This document shows, in pieces, positions 28,943 through 38,321 of a stretch of DNA of 64,000 bases (position 1 is its first letter; each line of letters opens with the position of its first letter). The notes below the pieces were generated by a model that saw only the letters and a program-made list of their open reading frames with translations, was not told where the DNA came from and searched no databases. This stretch comes from Parashewanella hymeniacidonis. GTDB taxonomy: Bacteria; Pseudomonadota; Gammaproteobacteria; Enterobacterales; Shewanellaceae. The translations under genes and the position numbers were made by a program. The DNA is taken from the NCBI RefSeq assembly GCF_016900895.1, contig NZ_JAFEUN010000005.1:1-64000 (forward strand), read 5' to 3'.

Positions 28943-29965
28943 ATGGTTAAGTTAACATCTGCATTTAAATTGTTTTTCTTTATAGTTGTAGCCTCAGTCC
29001 TTTCAGGCTGTAGCAAACATGTCGATACTGTTTCTTTGCAGGGCAGTACTATGGGGACGACATACCACATTAAATATGTGCCGAACAATAAGACTCCTGA
29101 CATTGATACCTTACATGCGGAAGTAGAACTGACACTTGAACAAGTAAATGACCAAATGTCGACCTATAGACCTGATTCTGAATTATCGACCTATAACAGG
29201 CTAAAAGAAGGTCAAGGTATCAAGGTATCTCCTGACTTATTAACTGTCATCAAAGAAGCAAAAAAGATAAATAAAATCTCTGATGGTGCGTTAGACATTA
29301 CGGTTGGACCATTAGTTAACCTTTGGGGGTTTGGGCCGCGTAAGGGACAATTAGAAGCGCCAAAGACTGAACAAGTTGCTGCTGCAAGAAAACGTGTAAA
29401 TATTAATGGTGTCGTTATCAATGGAGAGCGTTTAGAGAAAGGCAGTAAAGACTTGTACGCCGATTTATCTTCAATCGCTAAAGGATTTGGCGTTGATAAA
29501 GTATCAGCCATATTCGAAAAATATCATGTGTCAGGATACCTTGTTGAAATTGGCGGTGAGCTCCGCATAAAAGGTAAGAAAGCGGATGGTTCAGGTTGGA
29601 AAGTTGCGATTGAAAAACCCACTTCAGATGAGCGTAAAGTTCAGCAAGTCATTGCACCTGGAGATATGGCGATGGCAACCTCTGGTGATTACAGAAATTA
29701 TTTTGAAGAAAACGGAAAACGCTATAATCATATCATTGACCCTAGAACTGGAATGCCAGTGCAGCACCGTTTAGCATCAGTGACCGTACTCAATAAAGAG
29801 TGTATGGTTGCAGATGGTTATGCTACAGCAATGATAGTTTTAGGCGTTAAAGATTCGTTAGCACTTGCTAAAAAACAAAACTTAGCGATAATGCTCATCG
29901 AAAAGCAAGATAATGGATTCAAAGTCCATTACAGTGATGCTTTCAAAAAATATGTAAAAGAGTAG
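28943..29965 (+). CDS. apbE: FAD:protein FMN transferase ApbE
   Basis: ApbE attaches FMN through a phosphoester bond to Thr in targets such as NqrB and NqrC. The 340-residue lipoprotein has a lipobox VLSGCSK, the TMGTTYHIKY block, the catalytic/FAD segment DGALDITVGPLVNLWGFG and ATSGDYRNYFEENGKRYNHI. It is anchored on the periplasmic side. AGGAG precedes the start. nqrM follows 10 bases on, so these form an nqr maturation unit separated from nqrF by the oxidoreductase. Confidence 0.94.
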   Translation: MVKLTSAFKLFFFIVVASVLSGCSKHVDTVSLQGSTMGTTYHIKYVPNNKTPDIDTLHAEVELTLEQVNDQMSTYRPDSELSTYNRLKEGQGIKVSPDLLTVIKEAKKINKISDGALDITVGPLVNLWGFGPRKGQLEAPKTEQVAAARKRVNINGVVINGERLEKGSKDLYADLSSIAKGFGVDKVSAIFEKYHVSGYLVEIGGELRIKGKKADGSGWKVAIEKPTSDERKVQQVIAPGDMAMATSGDYRNYFEENGKRYNHIIDPRTGMPVQHRLASVTVLNKECMVADGYATAMIVLGVKDSLALAKKQNLAIMLIEKQDNGFKVHYSDAFKKYVKE

Positions 29966-29975
29966 TGGAGTCCTT

Positions 29976-30200
29976 ATGAGCACCTTTATTGCCGCTTTTG
30001 TGGTGTTATTAACGTTTTTCTTGTTGATGTCTATTGGCTATATTGTAAAGAGAAAAGCCGTAGAGGGCAGTTGTGGTGGCCTAGGTGCATTAGGTATTGA
30101 AAAGGCCTGTGATTGCGATGATCCTTGTGATAGACGTAAACGTCGCATGGAAAAAGAAGCTGCTCGTAAAGAGATGTTAGAAAAAAACAGAATTATTTAA
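29976..30200 (+). CDS. nqrM: Na+-NQR maturation factor NqrM
   Basis: The 74-residue protein has one N-terminal membrane helix and the Cys signature GSCGGLGALG then KACDCDDPCD, which fits NqrM (DUF539), thought to deliver iron to the NqrD/NqrE site. It sits directly behind apbE, as in other NQR-bearing gammaproteobacteria. Confidence 0.93.
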   Translation: MSTFIAAFVVLLTFFLLMSIGYIVKRKAVEGSCGGLGALGIEKACDCDDPCDRRKRRMEKEAARKEMLEKNRII

Positions 30201-30220
30201 CCATAACTCTGCACTCTCCA

Positions 30221-30254
30221 ATAAAAGCGACATCATTTAATGTCGCTTTTTTGT
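30221..30254. terminator. Bidirectional terminator between nqrM and the esterase
   Basis: AAAAGCGACATCA pairs with TGATGT-like ATGTCGCTTTTTT around TTTA, with T run. It lies between convergent genes. Confidence 0.9.
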
Positions 30255-30261
30255 TTTTTAT

Positions 30262-31080
30262 TCATCGAGTTTCTGGTTTATTAAAAAGAAAACCGAGTCC
30301 TTTATAGGCGCCTAAATGAAGAACATCTCCATGATCTAATGTTGGATAAAACTCAAAACCTACCATATTTGACTTTAAGCCTGCTTGAAGCGTTTTTTTA
30401 TACAGTGATTTTGCAACCCGTTTCATGATCTCTCCTTCTTCGCCCACGGTTATAAATACTTTTCCTTTAAAGGTGTTTAAATCCAGAGGCCGAGATAATA
30501 AAGACTCTTTATCCCACCATAAGCTTGGGCTAACAATCAGGTAGTTTGTGAACATGTTGGGTTGCTGATGGAGTATGGTGCTGGCTAACAACCCTCCCAA
30601 AGATTGACCAACTAAAGTTCTATTGTTTGTTGTGCGATAGTGAGCGTCGATTAAAGGGAGTAACTCATTACTTAGGTGGGAAATAAAATCATCGGATTTA
30701 CCTGAGGTTGGAAGCTCTTTCTGATCCGTTAAATCTGAGCTTGGATAAGTGAAGTCACGACGCCTATCGACATTCTGAATACCTACAACAATCACTTCCG
30801 GCATCGAGTTTATCCAGGAGAAAGATAAGAATTGCGTTAATCCACTCATATGAACAAGATCTTCATCCACCCCGCCATCTAAGAGGTAAATCACAGGGTA
30901 CTGTTTTGATTGAGCCTTGAAGTAACTGACGGGAAGATACACATTAAACTGGCGAGTTTCATTAAGCGCTTTTGATTTAAAGCTAATGGATTCTCCGATC
31001 ACCAGGGGTGTTTTATCTATCACAATCGCATTAGCATTTAAATTAATCAATAAAGTCAAAATTAGCAGTAGTCTTTTCAT
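30262..31080 (-). CDS. Alpha/beta hydrolase, esterase D/IroE-like
   Basis: The 272-residue product has a Sec signal (LLLILTLLINLNANA), then an alpha/beta hydrolase fold: YPVIYLLDGG, the nucleophile elbow VGQSLGGLLAS with Ser, and a C-terminal TLDHGDV with the catalytic His. This matches the putative esterase family that includes Fes/IroE siderophore esterases and esterase D. Substrate not inferable. The ATG at 31080 with GAGGCG upstream is taken rather than the TTG 12 bases earlier. Confidence 0.8.
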   Translation of the reverse strand: MKRLLLILTLLINLNANAIVIDKTPLVIGESISFKSKALNETRQFNVYLPVSYFKAQSKQYPVIYLLDGGVDEDLVHMSGLTQFLSFSWINSMPEVIVVGIQNVDRRRDFTYPSSDLTDQKELPTSGKSDDFISHLSNELLPLIDAHYRTTNNRTLVGQSLGGLLASTILHQQPNMFTNYLIVSPSLWWDKESLLSRPLDLNTFKGKVFITVGEEGEIMKRVAKSLYKKTLQAGLKSNMVGFEFYPTLDHGDVLHLGAYKGLGFLFNKPETR

Positions 31081-31208
31081 TTTGCGCCTCAATCCGTTTG
31101 AATGTTAATCCTATTTATTCAATTACCCTTTTACTGCGCTTAGGGATTACTTAATTTAGCAAAATCACAAAAAAAAATAGCTATAAAATAACGTTTCACA
31201 ACTATATA

Positions 31209-31220
31209 CTGTTCATACAT
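31209..31220 (+). promoter_or_regulatory. Left half of the disrupted dinB LexA (SOS) box
   Basis: CTGT followed by TCATACAT, directly abutting the IS1595 left end at 31221. Joined with the right half (TCATACATACAG, 33964-33975) after removing one duplicate, it reads TACTGTTCATACATACAG, a match to CTGT-N8-ACAG. Confidence 0.8.
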
Positions 31221-31261
31221 AAGGGCTATCCACTTAGCTGCACCTATGTCAATATATAGGA

Positions 31262-32090
31262 ATGACAAAGCCTTCACAATTGTTGCAAGCAGGTATTGAT
31301 TACCCGAGGGATTGGGAAGAATTTGTAACATGGTTTTATGATGAATCAGTCTGTTTAAGCTTCCTAATCAATCTCAGATGGCCTTCAGGGTTTATTTGCC
31401 CACATTGTGCTGCTCTTAAATGTTATCAAGTAGATAGCCAACTCTTTTTGTGTGCGAACTGTCGCAAGAAAACATCCGTTACTTCTGGCACTATTTTCGA
31501 TAAAAGCAGGATATCACTACGAAGTTGGTTTGCTGCGGTATGGTATATCACTAATCAAAAGAATGGCGTTAGTGCTTTAGGAGTTAAACGGTTACTCGGG
31601 CTTGGTAGCTATCAAACGGCTTGGTCAATTCTTCATAAGATTCGTGCTGCTATGGTCAATCCTGAAAGAGATAAGCTAAGTGGAATAGTTGAAGTTGATG
31701 AAACTTTGGTAGGTGGTGTCAGTCACAAAAGCAAAAATATTGAACACCTTTATGAAAAGAAAGCCGTTGTTTTAGTTGCAGTGGAACTCATTGAGCCTAA
31801 AGGCTTTGGGCGAATCAGGTTAAAACAAGTCGATAGTGCCACAGCTGAAAATATTCAAAGATTTATACTTGATACAGTCGAGAAAGGCAGCTTGATTTGC
31901 AGTGATGGCTCTCTTGCTTACATTAAGCTTGGGAAACTTGGCTATAAACATAAAAAAATTGTTCACTCTGGCTCCAGTACGCCTGCTCATGTTTCAATGG
32001 CGGGAGTTCATCGAGTATCAGCTTTACTTAAAAGATGGCTCTTAGGTACATATCAAGGAGCTGTAAGGGTGAAACACTTAGATTACTACC
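31262..32090 (+). pseudogene. IS1595-family transposase, interrupted (5' part)
   Basis: The protein begins MTKPSQLLQAGIDYPRDWEE, with a zinc-ribbon domain CPHCAALKCYQVDSQLFLCANC (Cys pairs; residues about 43-63), then the ISXO2-like DDE domain (GIVEVDETLVGG, LICSDGSLAYIKL, HVSMAGVHRV). It is intact to KHLDYY at 32087, where the IS3 element enters; the C-terminal codons LDEYTFRFNRR continue at 33769. The transposase is presumed inactive while IS3 is in place. Confidence 0.9.
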
Positions 32091-32128
32091 GGCGTTTTTC
32101 AAGACAGGTGTCACCCTTTGATTAAAAC

Positions 32129-33217
32129 TTAAGCTACATTATTTGTCGATTTTTCTGTTGTATTTTCATTATCTGGATTTAACATTACATCACCAACGGG
32201 TTCGCAGTTTCGAATCTCACCTGACCACCTCATTGGCTTTTTAGCTCTTGCTTCTTCGAGTACCTTTTTACGGTTCATGAGCAGCACATTATCTTGTTTT
32301 TTATGCCGTTCCTCAGGCGTCACGAAGTTAAGCCGACTGTGCTTATGTTCGTTGTTATACCAAGTCACAAAGTTCTCAACCCAGTCTTGGGTTTCTTCTA
32401 AACTTGAAAACCCTTTTTTAGGCCAGTCAGGTCGATACTTTAATGTCCTAAAAAGTGATTCAGAGTAAGGATTGTCATTACTCACACTTGGGCGGCTCAA
32501 TGATGCCGTTACACCTAGCTCTTCCAACTTTGCTTTCATGGTGTAGGATTTCATTGGTGCACCATTATCAGAGTGTAAAACCAACGGCGAGTTGAAACAC
32601 TGCTCTTTGAGCATGCAACGCTGGATTAACTCTGCGGCCTTTTGACCGCACTCTTGTTCATGGACTTCATAGCCAACAATTTTACGGCTATAAATATCTT
32701 CAAACAGATACAGATAGTAAAACTTCCCTTTGATGACCGAGGCGCAATATGTGATATCCCAAGACCAAACCTGATTAGGCGCTGAAGCCCTGTAACTCTT
32801 AGGTTTACTTCTCTTTTGTGGTGTTTTTTCTCGCCCACGACGATTAAGCTGACCGTGCCCCTTTAATACTCGATAAAAGCTCGACTCAGAGGCAATGTAT
32901 ATCCCTTTATCAAGTAATGACGGAACGATTTGCGTTGGTGGCAAGCTCGCATATTCATTTTGATTACACGTATCTAAAATTTGCTGCCGCTCCCTCTCAG
33001 TAAGCTTATTCGCTGGCTCTGGCCGTTTAATTTCGGGACGCAAATCGGCTTGTACTTGCCCATCTTTAAACCACCGTCGATAAGTTCGTTTACTTAACGG
33101 GACTTCATTACAGGCGTTATCTAACCTTGCACCACTATTGCAAGCTTCTTGGATTAACCCTATCAACTGTTGTCTTAAAGGCAGTGGTGTTAACTCTCCT
33201 GGTTTTCGTTCTCCCAC
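32129..33217 (-). CDS. IS3-family transposase OrfB (integrase core)
   Basis: 362 residues from the first GTG, with an HTH_21 region and an rve DDE core: Asp in SWDITYCAS, Asp in LVLHSDNGAPM, Glu in NPYSESLFRTLKY. It overlaps orfA in the -1 frame. The A_AAA_AAG heptamer at 33229-33235 in orfA would fuse the two by programmed -1 frameshifting, giving OrfAB transposase. Confidence 0.9.
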   Translation of the reverse strand: MGERKPGELTPLPLRQQLIGLIQEACNSGARLDNACNEVPLSKRTYRRWFKDGQVQADLRPEIKRPEPANKLTERERQQILDTCNQNEYASLPPTQIVPSLLDKGIYIASESSFYRVLKGHGQLNRRGREKTPQKRSKPKSYRASAPNQVWSWDITYCASVIKGKFYYLYLFEDIYSRKIVGYEVHEQECGQKAAELIQRCMLKEQCFNSPLVLHSDNGAPMKSYTMKAKLEELGVTASLSRPSVSNDNPYSESLFRTLKYRPDWPKKGFSSLEETQDWVENFVTWYNNEHKHSRLNFVTPEERHKKQDNVLLMNRKKVLEEARAKKPMRWSGEIRNCEPVGDVMLNPDNENTTEKSTNNVA

Positions 33218-33687
33218 AAGGCATTGAGCTTTTTTCTTAACACCAGTAAAGCCGTTGTTTCCGCCAACGCCTTTTCCTTTCTTCTTAAATCGGTTTTAAG
33301 TGACTTAATTTCTGCCTTATCGAGCCTAGCCTGCTTTTTAGCTTCTTTTTTTTGAGCGCCACTTGATTGAAAACCCGTAAGGCAATCTCGTTTCCATTGC
33401 TTAACTTGCTCTTTAAAGATACCTTTTTCACGACAATATTGATTGAGTTGAGACTCTGACATTGCTGCGGTTTCAATGATTACGGCTAACTTGGTTTCTG
33501 CTGACCAATTATAGGATGAAGCTTTACCGGGCACGACTTTTCCTGCTTGTTTTTGTTTATTGCGCCAACTATACAATGTTTGAACATGAATTCCTTCTTC
33601 TCTTGAAATAGCTGCGATACTCATATTTTGTGGCGGAAGCATTTTACTGAGTACAGCTTGTTTTCTTTCGTCTGAATAGTGTGTCAT
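33190..33687 (-). CDS. IS3-family transposase OrfA (HTH)
   Basis: 165 residues with an N-terminal helix-turn-helix (MSIAAISREEGIHVQTLYSW) and a second HTH region (QLNQYCREKGIFKEQVKQW), then a Lys-rich coiled coil ending in a leucine-zipper-like segment. It binds the IS ends. Near its 3' end it holds the slippery A_AAA_AAG in the correct phase (xxA AAA AAG) for -1 slippage into orfB. Confidence 0.88.
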   Translation of the reverse strand: MTHYSDERKQAVLSKMLPPQNMSIAAISREEGIHVQTLYSWRNKQKQAGKVVPGKASSYNWSAETKLAVIIETAAMSESQLNQYCREKGIFKEQVKQWKRDCLTGFQSSGAQKKEAKKQARLDKAEIKSLKTDLRRKEKALAETTALLVLRKKLNALWENENQES

Positions 33688-33765
33688 TAGGTTGCCTTTC
33701 CCGCCCCCTTAAGCGGTTAATAATTAGTTAAATATTAAGAGTGACAACCATCCTGACACAGGGGG

Positions 33766-33893
33766 CTACCTTGATGAATATACGTTCCGTTTTAATCGTA
33801 GGAAATCTAATTCGAGGGGGTTGTTATTTTATAGGCTGTTGGAACAAGCCATAGTAACAAAACCATTAACATATAGGGCTATCAAAGAAAGAC
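33766..33893 (+). pseudogene. IS1595-family transposase, 3' part
   Basis: After the second CTACC the frame resumes with LDEYTFRFNRRKSNSRGLLF then YRLLEQAIVTKPLTYRAIK, the usual C-terminus of ISXO2-like transposases, and stops before the right inverted repeat. Confidence 0.85.
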
Positions 33894-33906
33894 GTTAAAC
33901 CACAAT

Positions 33907-33950
33907 ATATAGTGGTTGGTGCAGCTAAATATAGTGGTTGGTGCAGCTAA
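33907..33950 (+). repeat. 22-bp perfect tandem duplication at IS1595 right end
   Basis: Two adjacent copies of a 22-bp unit containing AGTGGTTGGTGCAGCTAA; the second copy runs into the terminal inverted repeat. The internal copy thus duplicates part of the repeat. Confidence 0.9.
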
Positions 33951-33963
33951 GTGGATAGCCCTT

Positions 33964-33975
33964 TCATACATACAG
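33964..33975 (+). promoter_or_regulatory. Right half of the disrupted dinB LexA (SOS) box
   Basis: TCATACAT (target duplication) followed by ACAG, 16 bases before the dinB ATG. The operator is no longer contiguous, so LexA should not bind here. Confidence 0.8.
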
Positions 33976-33990
33976 TTATCGGTGTGCTTT

Positions 33991-35061
33991 ATGAAAAAGA
34001 TCATACATGTAGATATGGACTGCTATTTTGCAGCTGTAGAAATGCGTGATTTTCCTGAATATAGAGATAAGCCTCTTGCCGTTGGGGGCAGTCGGGAACG
34101 TAGAGGTGTGATATCAACCTGTAACTACGCAGCACGTGAATTTGGTGTCCGTTCTGCTATGCCTACTCAGCAAGCTTTAAAACTTTGCCCTGATTTGGTT
34201 CTAGTGCCGGGGCGTATGCAAGTTTATAAGCAAGTATCACAGCAGATAAGAGAGGTCTTTGCTCAATATACCGATTTAATTGAGCCACTTTCTCTCGATG
34301 AAGCTTACCTTGATGTGACGGATAGCCCGCATTGTCATGGTTCAGCGACTCTCATTGCAGAGGAGATCCGCAGCAAGATATTCGAATTGACGGGTTTGAC
34401 AGCATCTGCGGGTATCGCACCGGTAAAATTTCTCGCTAAAGTAGCTTCAGACTTAAACAAACCTAATGGTCAATTTGTCATCACGCCTCCGCAAGTCACA
34501 GAGTTCGTTAAGACACTGTCTCTACGAAAAATCCCAGGAGTGGGTAAGGTTACAGAAGAAAAGTTAGCTCGACTGGGGTTATCAACATGCGAGGATGTTC
34601 AACAATTTGATGAAAACAGGTTGATTCAAAAATTTGGAAAGTTTGGACAGGTATTGATAGAACGAAGCTATGGCATTGATGAACGAGCCATAGTGTCCTC
34701 CCGAGAGCGTAAATCGGTCGGAGTGGAAACAACATTAGCTCAAGATATATTTCAATTAGAGCAGTGCGAGGGGGTGCTCGTAGGTTTAATCAAAGAGTTG
34801 TCTGCAAGAGTGCAACGCAGTGCTAAAGAGCGTCAGATTCAAAAGCAAGTGGTTAAATTGAAGTTTGCTGACTTTCAGCAAACCACAGTAGAGCAACGAA
34901 GTGATGACATTTCACCTAAGTTATTTAAGCAGTTGCTCGCTGAAGCTTATGCTCGAGGTCAAAAAAGAGGAATTCGGCTCGTGGGTATTTCAGTGGGTCT
35001 ATGTGCTCAAGTTACTTCTGAACAAAGCGATCAACCAACACAGTTAGAACTAATACCATAG
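33991..35061 (+). CDS. dinB: DNA polymerase IV
   Basis: Y-family translesion polymerase of 356 residues, normally SOS-induced. It begins [20 protein letters not shown] with the first catalytic Asp, and has the [10 protein letters not shown] block with the catalytic Asp-Glu, then the helix-hairpin-helix [18 protein letters not shown] and the little-finger domain. The C-terminus lacks an obvious QLxLF clamp motif but ends TQLELIP, which could serve as one. ATG 33991 is the family start; a longer in-frame start at 33916 lies inside the IS1595 end. The IS has separated the gene from its native promoter and LexA operator. Confidence 0.95.
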   Translation: MKKIIHVDMDCYFAAVEMRDFPEYRDKPLAVGGSRERRGVISTCNYAAREFGVRSAMPTQQALKLCPDLVLVPGRMQVYKQVSQQIREVFAQYTDLIEPLSLDEAYLDVTDSPHCHGSATLIAEEIRSKIFELTGLTASAGIAPVKFLAKVASDLNKPNGQFVITPPQVTEFVKTLSLRKIPGVGKVTEEKLARLGLSTCEDVQQFDENRLIQKFGKFGQVLIERSYGIDERAIVSSRERKSVGVETTLAQDIFQLEQCEGVLVGLIKELSARVQRSAKERQIQKQVVKLKFADFQQTTVEQRSDDISPKLFKQLLAEAYARGQKRGIRLVGISVGLCAQVTSEQSDQPTQLELIP

Positions 35062-35244
35062 TGCTTTATTGTGTAGTTAAATTTTATACCTATCTACCTA
35101 ATAGATGCTTATGCAGTGAAATGTTTCATCATTGCAGACTAATTGCAATATAAAAATTCTTTTAAAATAATGCCTGTTGCACTTTAGTATTACACAATCA
35201 AAAATAAACCATTCCAATATAATAAAATTAAAAAGGAAGTCGTA

Positions 35245-37254
35245 ATGAGGGTGTTGAAGCGTTCTCTCAGCTTGCAATTAGTGATTATGATTGTAGGCCC
35301 TCTTGCCATTATGTTGGCAATCGTAGCAAGTATATTGGTGAGTCATGAGAGCGAGCGAGCACGTAATCAGATAGATTCAGATATTCATAGTTTGGTCGAG
35401 CTTAAAGCTACTGAAGTTAAAGATTACTTTCAAACCAAAGGCCAAATCATTCATACCTTATTTTCTCAGCCAGATGTATTGAATTGGTTTAGTCAATATC
35501 ATACACGAGGCTCAGATTTATCAGATGACGCCCAATACGACAGAATTATTAAGCATTTCACGTATCTCACTGACAGCGATAAAGACATCAAAGCCGTGTT
35601 TTTCGGTTCAGCGAACACATACGAGTACTTTGATATTTTGGGGCGCTATGATGGCGACCCTAATTACTACACCAATAAACGACCTTGGTGGCAAAAGTCT
35701 ATCGACAAAAATGGATTGTATGTAAGCGATCCTGCAGTGGATGCAAATGATGGTTCCATTTCAGCAACGGTTAAAACCATTGTTAGAAATCAGCAAGGAA
35801 AACTTATCGGTATCGGTGGTATGGATATCTTAGTTGATACCATTGGTCAGCATTTATTAGCACCCATTAAATATCAGCAGCAAGGCCAAGCCTTTTTGAT
35901 GACAGATGAAGGGAAGTTGGTTTTTTTCAAGGGTTTTAATGACAGCTTTCCTCCTGGCTCAATGCTGAGTAAAGTTGATGCTCAATTCAGTGACAGTAGT
36001 GGCTTTTCTGCACTAGAAAGAGCAATAATCAACAATGACTCAGGTGTTGCCGAGGTTATTTTTGATGGCGTACCGCAGCGTGTGTCTTTTATGGATGTCT
36101 CAAGTGATTATCCTCAACAGCGCTGGCATCTCGGTTTCATGCTGCCTCAAACGGTGATCGATGCTCCTGTACAAAAAGTGGTATGGAATGCCTCATTAGT
36201 GGCTGTTGGCATCATTTTACTCGTGGCAGCAATGGTGTGGATGATGCTATTACCATTCAGAATTCAATTAAAAAAATTGGTTGATGCAATGGAAAATATC
36301 GCTCAAGGTGATGGTGATTTATCTCAACGTATTGAACTTGATAGAGAGGATCAACTTGGCAGACTTGGCAAAGCATTTAATTTGTTTGCTGAAAAAGTTC
36401 AGTCGATGTTAAAGCAAACCGGTCAGCTCACAGCAAACGTGAGTCATGGTGTTGTCGAAGCCAATAAAGAATGTGAAGTTGCTGTTGATATTGTGAAACA
36501 GCAAAAGCTACAAATTGACTCTGTAGCAGCGTCAGCCACAGAAATGGCACAGACAAGCCAAGCAATGGCTTCAACTACGCAAAATGCGATTGAGCTAGCA
36601 GATAATGCTCATATTCAGGCTGAAGACGGTGTCAAGATCGTTACGCTAGCCACAGACGGTATTCGCACTATGTCTCAGCAAGTGATTGAAGCAGCAGATG
36701 TGATACGAGAGCTACGTGGCAGCAGCGAGAAGATTGGCGAAGTGCTCAATGTCATCAGGGGAATTGCAGAACAAACCAACCTTTTAGCTTTGAATGCGGC
36801 TATTGAAGCCGCACGTGCTGGTGAACAAGGTCGTGGTTTTGCGGTTGTTGCGGATGAAGTAAGAACCTTGGCTTCTAGAACTCAGGATTCAACAACAAAC
36901 ATTCAACAAATTATTGAAACACTACAACAAAGTGCACTGCAAGCAGAGCAAGTGATGGAAACCAGTGTCGATCAAGCTAAGTCAGGTGAAGCATTGACTG
37001 GACAAGTCGAAATCGCATTAAAAGACATCACTCAAGCGATTAATGATATTCAGCAACAAACGACTGAAATTACTGTAGCGATCAGTCAACAAGCAGTCGC
37101 AGCGGAAGAAGTGGCCAGTAATATCGAAGCAGTAAGAGCGCTTTCAGACAACTCGTTAACGTCAGCTGGCCAATTGGCAAAGACCGTGAAAGAGTTTGAT
37201 AATACTACGATGCAATTATCCAATAATATCAATCAATTTAAAGTGAAGTCGTAA
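35245..37254 (+). CDS. Methyl-accepting chemotaxis protein with dCache sensor
   Basis: 669 residues: N-terminal membrane helix ([19 protein letters not shown]), a periplasmic dCache domain ([20 protein letters not shown], about residues 40-310), a second membrane helix ([18 protein letters not shown]), a HAMP linker ([20 protein letters not shown]) and the signalling domain with the conserved tip [20 protein letters not shown]. Cache receptors of this type often sense amino or organic acids. It sits alone, with AAGGAAG before the start and a long hairpin just after. Confidence 0.93.
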   Translation: MRVLKRSLSLQLVIMIVGPLAIMLAIVASILVSHESERARNQIDSDIHSLVELKATEVKDYFQTKGQIIHTLFSQPDVLNWFSQYHTRGSDLSDDAQYDRIIKHFTYLTDSDKDIKAVFFGSANTYEYFDILGRYDGDPNYYTNKRPWWQKSIDKNGLYVSDPAVDANDGSISATVKTIVRNQQGKLIGIGGMDILVDTIGQHLLAPIKYQQQGQAFLMTDEGKLVFFKGFNDSFPPGSMLSKVDAQFSDSSGFSALERAIINNDSGVAEVIFDGVPQRVSFMDVSSDYPQQRWHLGFMLPQTVIDAPVQKVVWNASLVAVGIILLVAAMVWMMLLPFRIQLKKLVDAMENIAQGDGDLSQRIELDREDQLGRLGKAFNLFAEKVQSMLKQTGQLTANVSHGVVEANKECEVAVDIVKQQKLQIDSVAASATEMAQTSQAMASTTQNAIELADNAHIQAEDGVKIVTLATDGIRTMSQQVIEAADVIRELRGSSEKIGEVLNVIRGIAEQTNLLALNAAIEAARAGEQGRGFAVVADEVRTLASRTQDSTTNIQQIIETLQQSALQAEQVMETSVDQAKSGEALTGQVEIALKDITQAINDIQQQTTEITVAISQQAVAAEEVASNIEAVRALSDNSLTSAGQLAKTVKEFDNTTMQLSNNINQFKVKS

Positions 37255-37265
37255 TGGCTATAGTG

Positions 37266-37293
37266 CGTAGCTCATGGTTTTCCATGAGCTACG
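37266..37293. terminator. Hairpin after the chemoreceptor gene
   Basis: CGTAGCTCATGG and CCATGAGCTACG form a perfect 12-bp stem with a TTTT loop. No T run follows, so it may protect the 3' end or stop transcription weakly; it lies between two convergent genes. Confidence 0.6.
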
Positions 37294-37305
37294 ATTATGA
37301 CTACT

Positions 37306-38214
37306 TCAACTAAAGAGCCATTGATAGCCGTATCCTGCGAATATCGCCATTGATAATACGACAGCTACGAAGGCAATGATCATCTTATTCTTGAAAATCG
37401 ACTTCAATAAGATTACCTCTGTTAAGCTGGCTCCAGCACTACCTATAATGAGTGACATCACCGCACCCATGCTCATTCCTTTCGCAACGAGTGCAGCACT
37501 CAATGGAATGACGGCTTCAGCTCTGATATACAGTGGTATTCCGATAACTGCTGAAACAGGTATTGCCCAAGGGTTATCGTCATTGGCTACCGAAGAAATA
37601 AATTCAGTCGGGATAAACCCGTAAACTAACGCACCAATACCTATACCAATCAATAAATAAGGAAGAATTTTTTTAAAATCTTTCCAAGTACTCTTCCATA
37701 CTCTAACCCAAATATTACTCTGTGGTTTCACTGAGCAGCCAGAGCCACAACCTTTTACTTCTGGTTCTAGGTAAGCGTTAGGCTTTACGTATTCTTCAAA
37801 GCCCAAGTATTCAAGAATGAGCCCGGCTGCAATTGATACCCCCATAGCAATAACAAAGTAGAAGATGGCAACTTTGAAACTGAAAGTGACAATAAATAAG
37901 CCAATAATAATTGGGTTTAAAAGTGGGCTCGAAAACAAAAATACCAACATAGTGCCAAACCCTGCTTTTGCTCTTAGTAACCCCTTTAAAAAGGGGATCG
38001 TCGAACATGAGCAAAATGGTGTGATAGCCCCAAGCAGAGCTGCAATTAAATATCCTCGGCCATTTTTACTGCTCAAAATACTTTGGATTTTAGCTGGTGG
38101 TATTTTCTCTTGTAGCAAGCCAACAATATAACTGATGACAAGAAACAAGATTGTGAGCTCAGCTCCTAAAAAAAGGAACATATTAATCGTTTTTTCTATT
38201 GCTGAAATATCCAT
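37306..38214 (-). CDS. Permease of the ArsP/DUF318 family
   Basis: 302 residues, about eight membrane segments, with the family signature GAITPFCSCSTIPFLKGL (CxCS) in one helix and a second cysteine group GCGSGCSV in a cytoplasmic loop. Related ArsP proteins export organoarsenicals, others may transport metal or sulfur compounds. The divergent ArsR-type regulator begins 108 bp away, so the permease is probably induced by the ion or thiol-reactive compound that regulator senses. The substrate is inferred only by this context. Confidence 0.8.
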   Translation of the reverse strand: MDISAIEKTINMFLFLGAELTILFLVISYIVGLLQEKIPPAKIQSILSSKNGRGYLIAALLGAITPFCSCSTIPFLKGLLRAKAGFGTMLVFLFSSPLLNPIIIGLFIVTFSFKVAIFYFVIAMGVSIAAGLILEYLGFEEYVKPNAYLEPEVKGCGSGCSVKPQSNIWVRVWKSTWKDFKKILPYLLIGIGIGALVYGFIPTEFISSVANDDNPWAIPVSAVIGIPLYIRAEAVIPLSAALVAKGMSMGAVMSLIIGSAGASLTEVILLKSIFKNKMIIAFVAVVLSMAIFAGYGYQWLFS

Positions 38215-38321
38215 GATTTAATCTCTATGTTTCTGGAATAGTCGAAATATAGATTTGATTGTTGTCATGATCAAGTTATTTCTAGTAATATCGAATTAAA
38301 GATTTTTAAGGTTTGATTATA

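Larger units (their letters stand above)
32091..33765 (-). mobile_element. IS3-family insertion sequence nested in IS1595
   Basis: 1675 bp, with imperfect inverted ends (TCAAGACAGGTGTCACCC at the left against TCAGGATGGTTGTCACTC at the right) and a 5-bp duplication CTACC (32086-32090 and 33766-33770). It carries overlapping orfA and orfB, both on the minus strand. A decayed copy of its 3' end sits at 2925-3116. Confidence 0.9.
31221..33963 (+). mobile_element. IS1595-family element inserted upstream of dinB, itself carrying an IS3 insertion
   Basis: The ends are perfect 24-bp inverted repeats (31221-31244 and 33940-33963; AAGGGCTATCC outermost). They are flanked by an 8-bp target duplication TCATACAT (31213-31220 and 33964-33971), the length expected for IS1595. 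Without the nested IS3 the element would be about 1.07 kb. A 22-bp perfect tandem duplication (33907-33928 and 33929-33950) lies at the right end. Confidence 0.93.
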
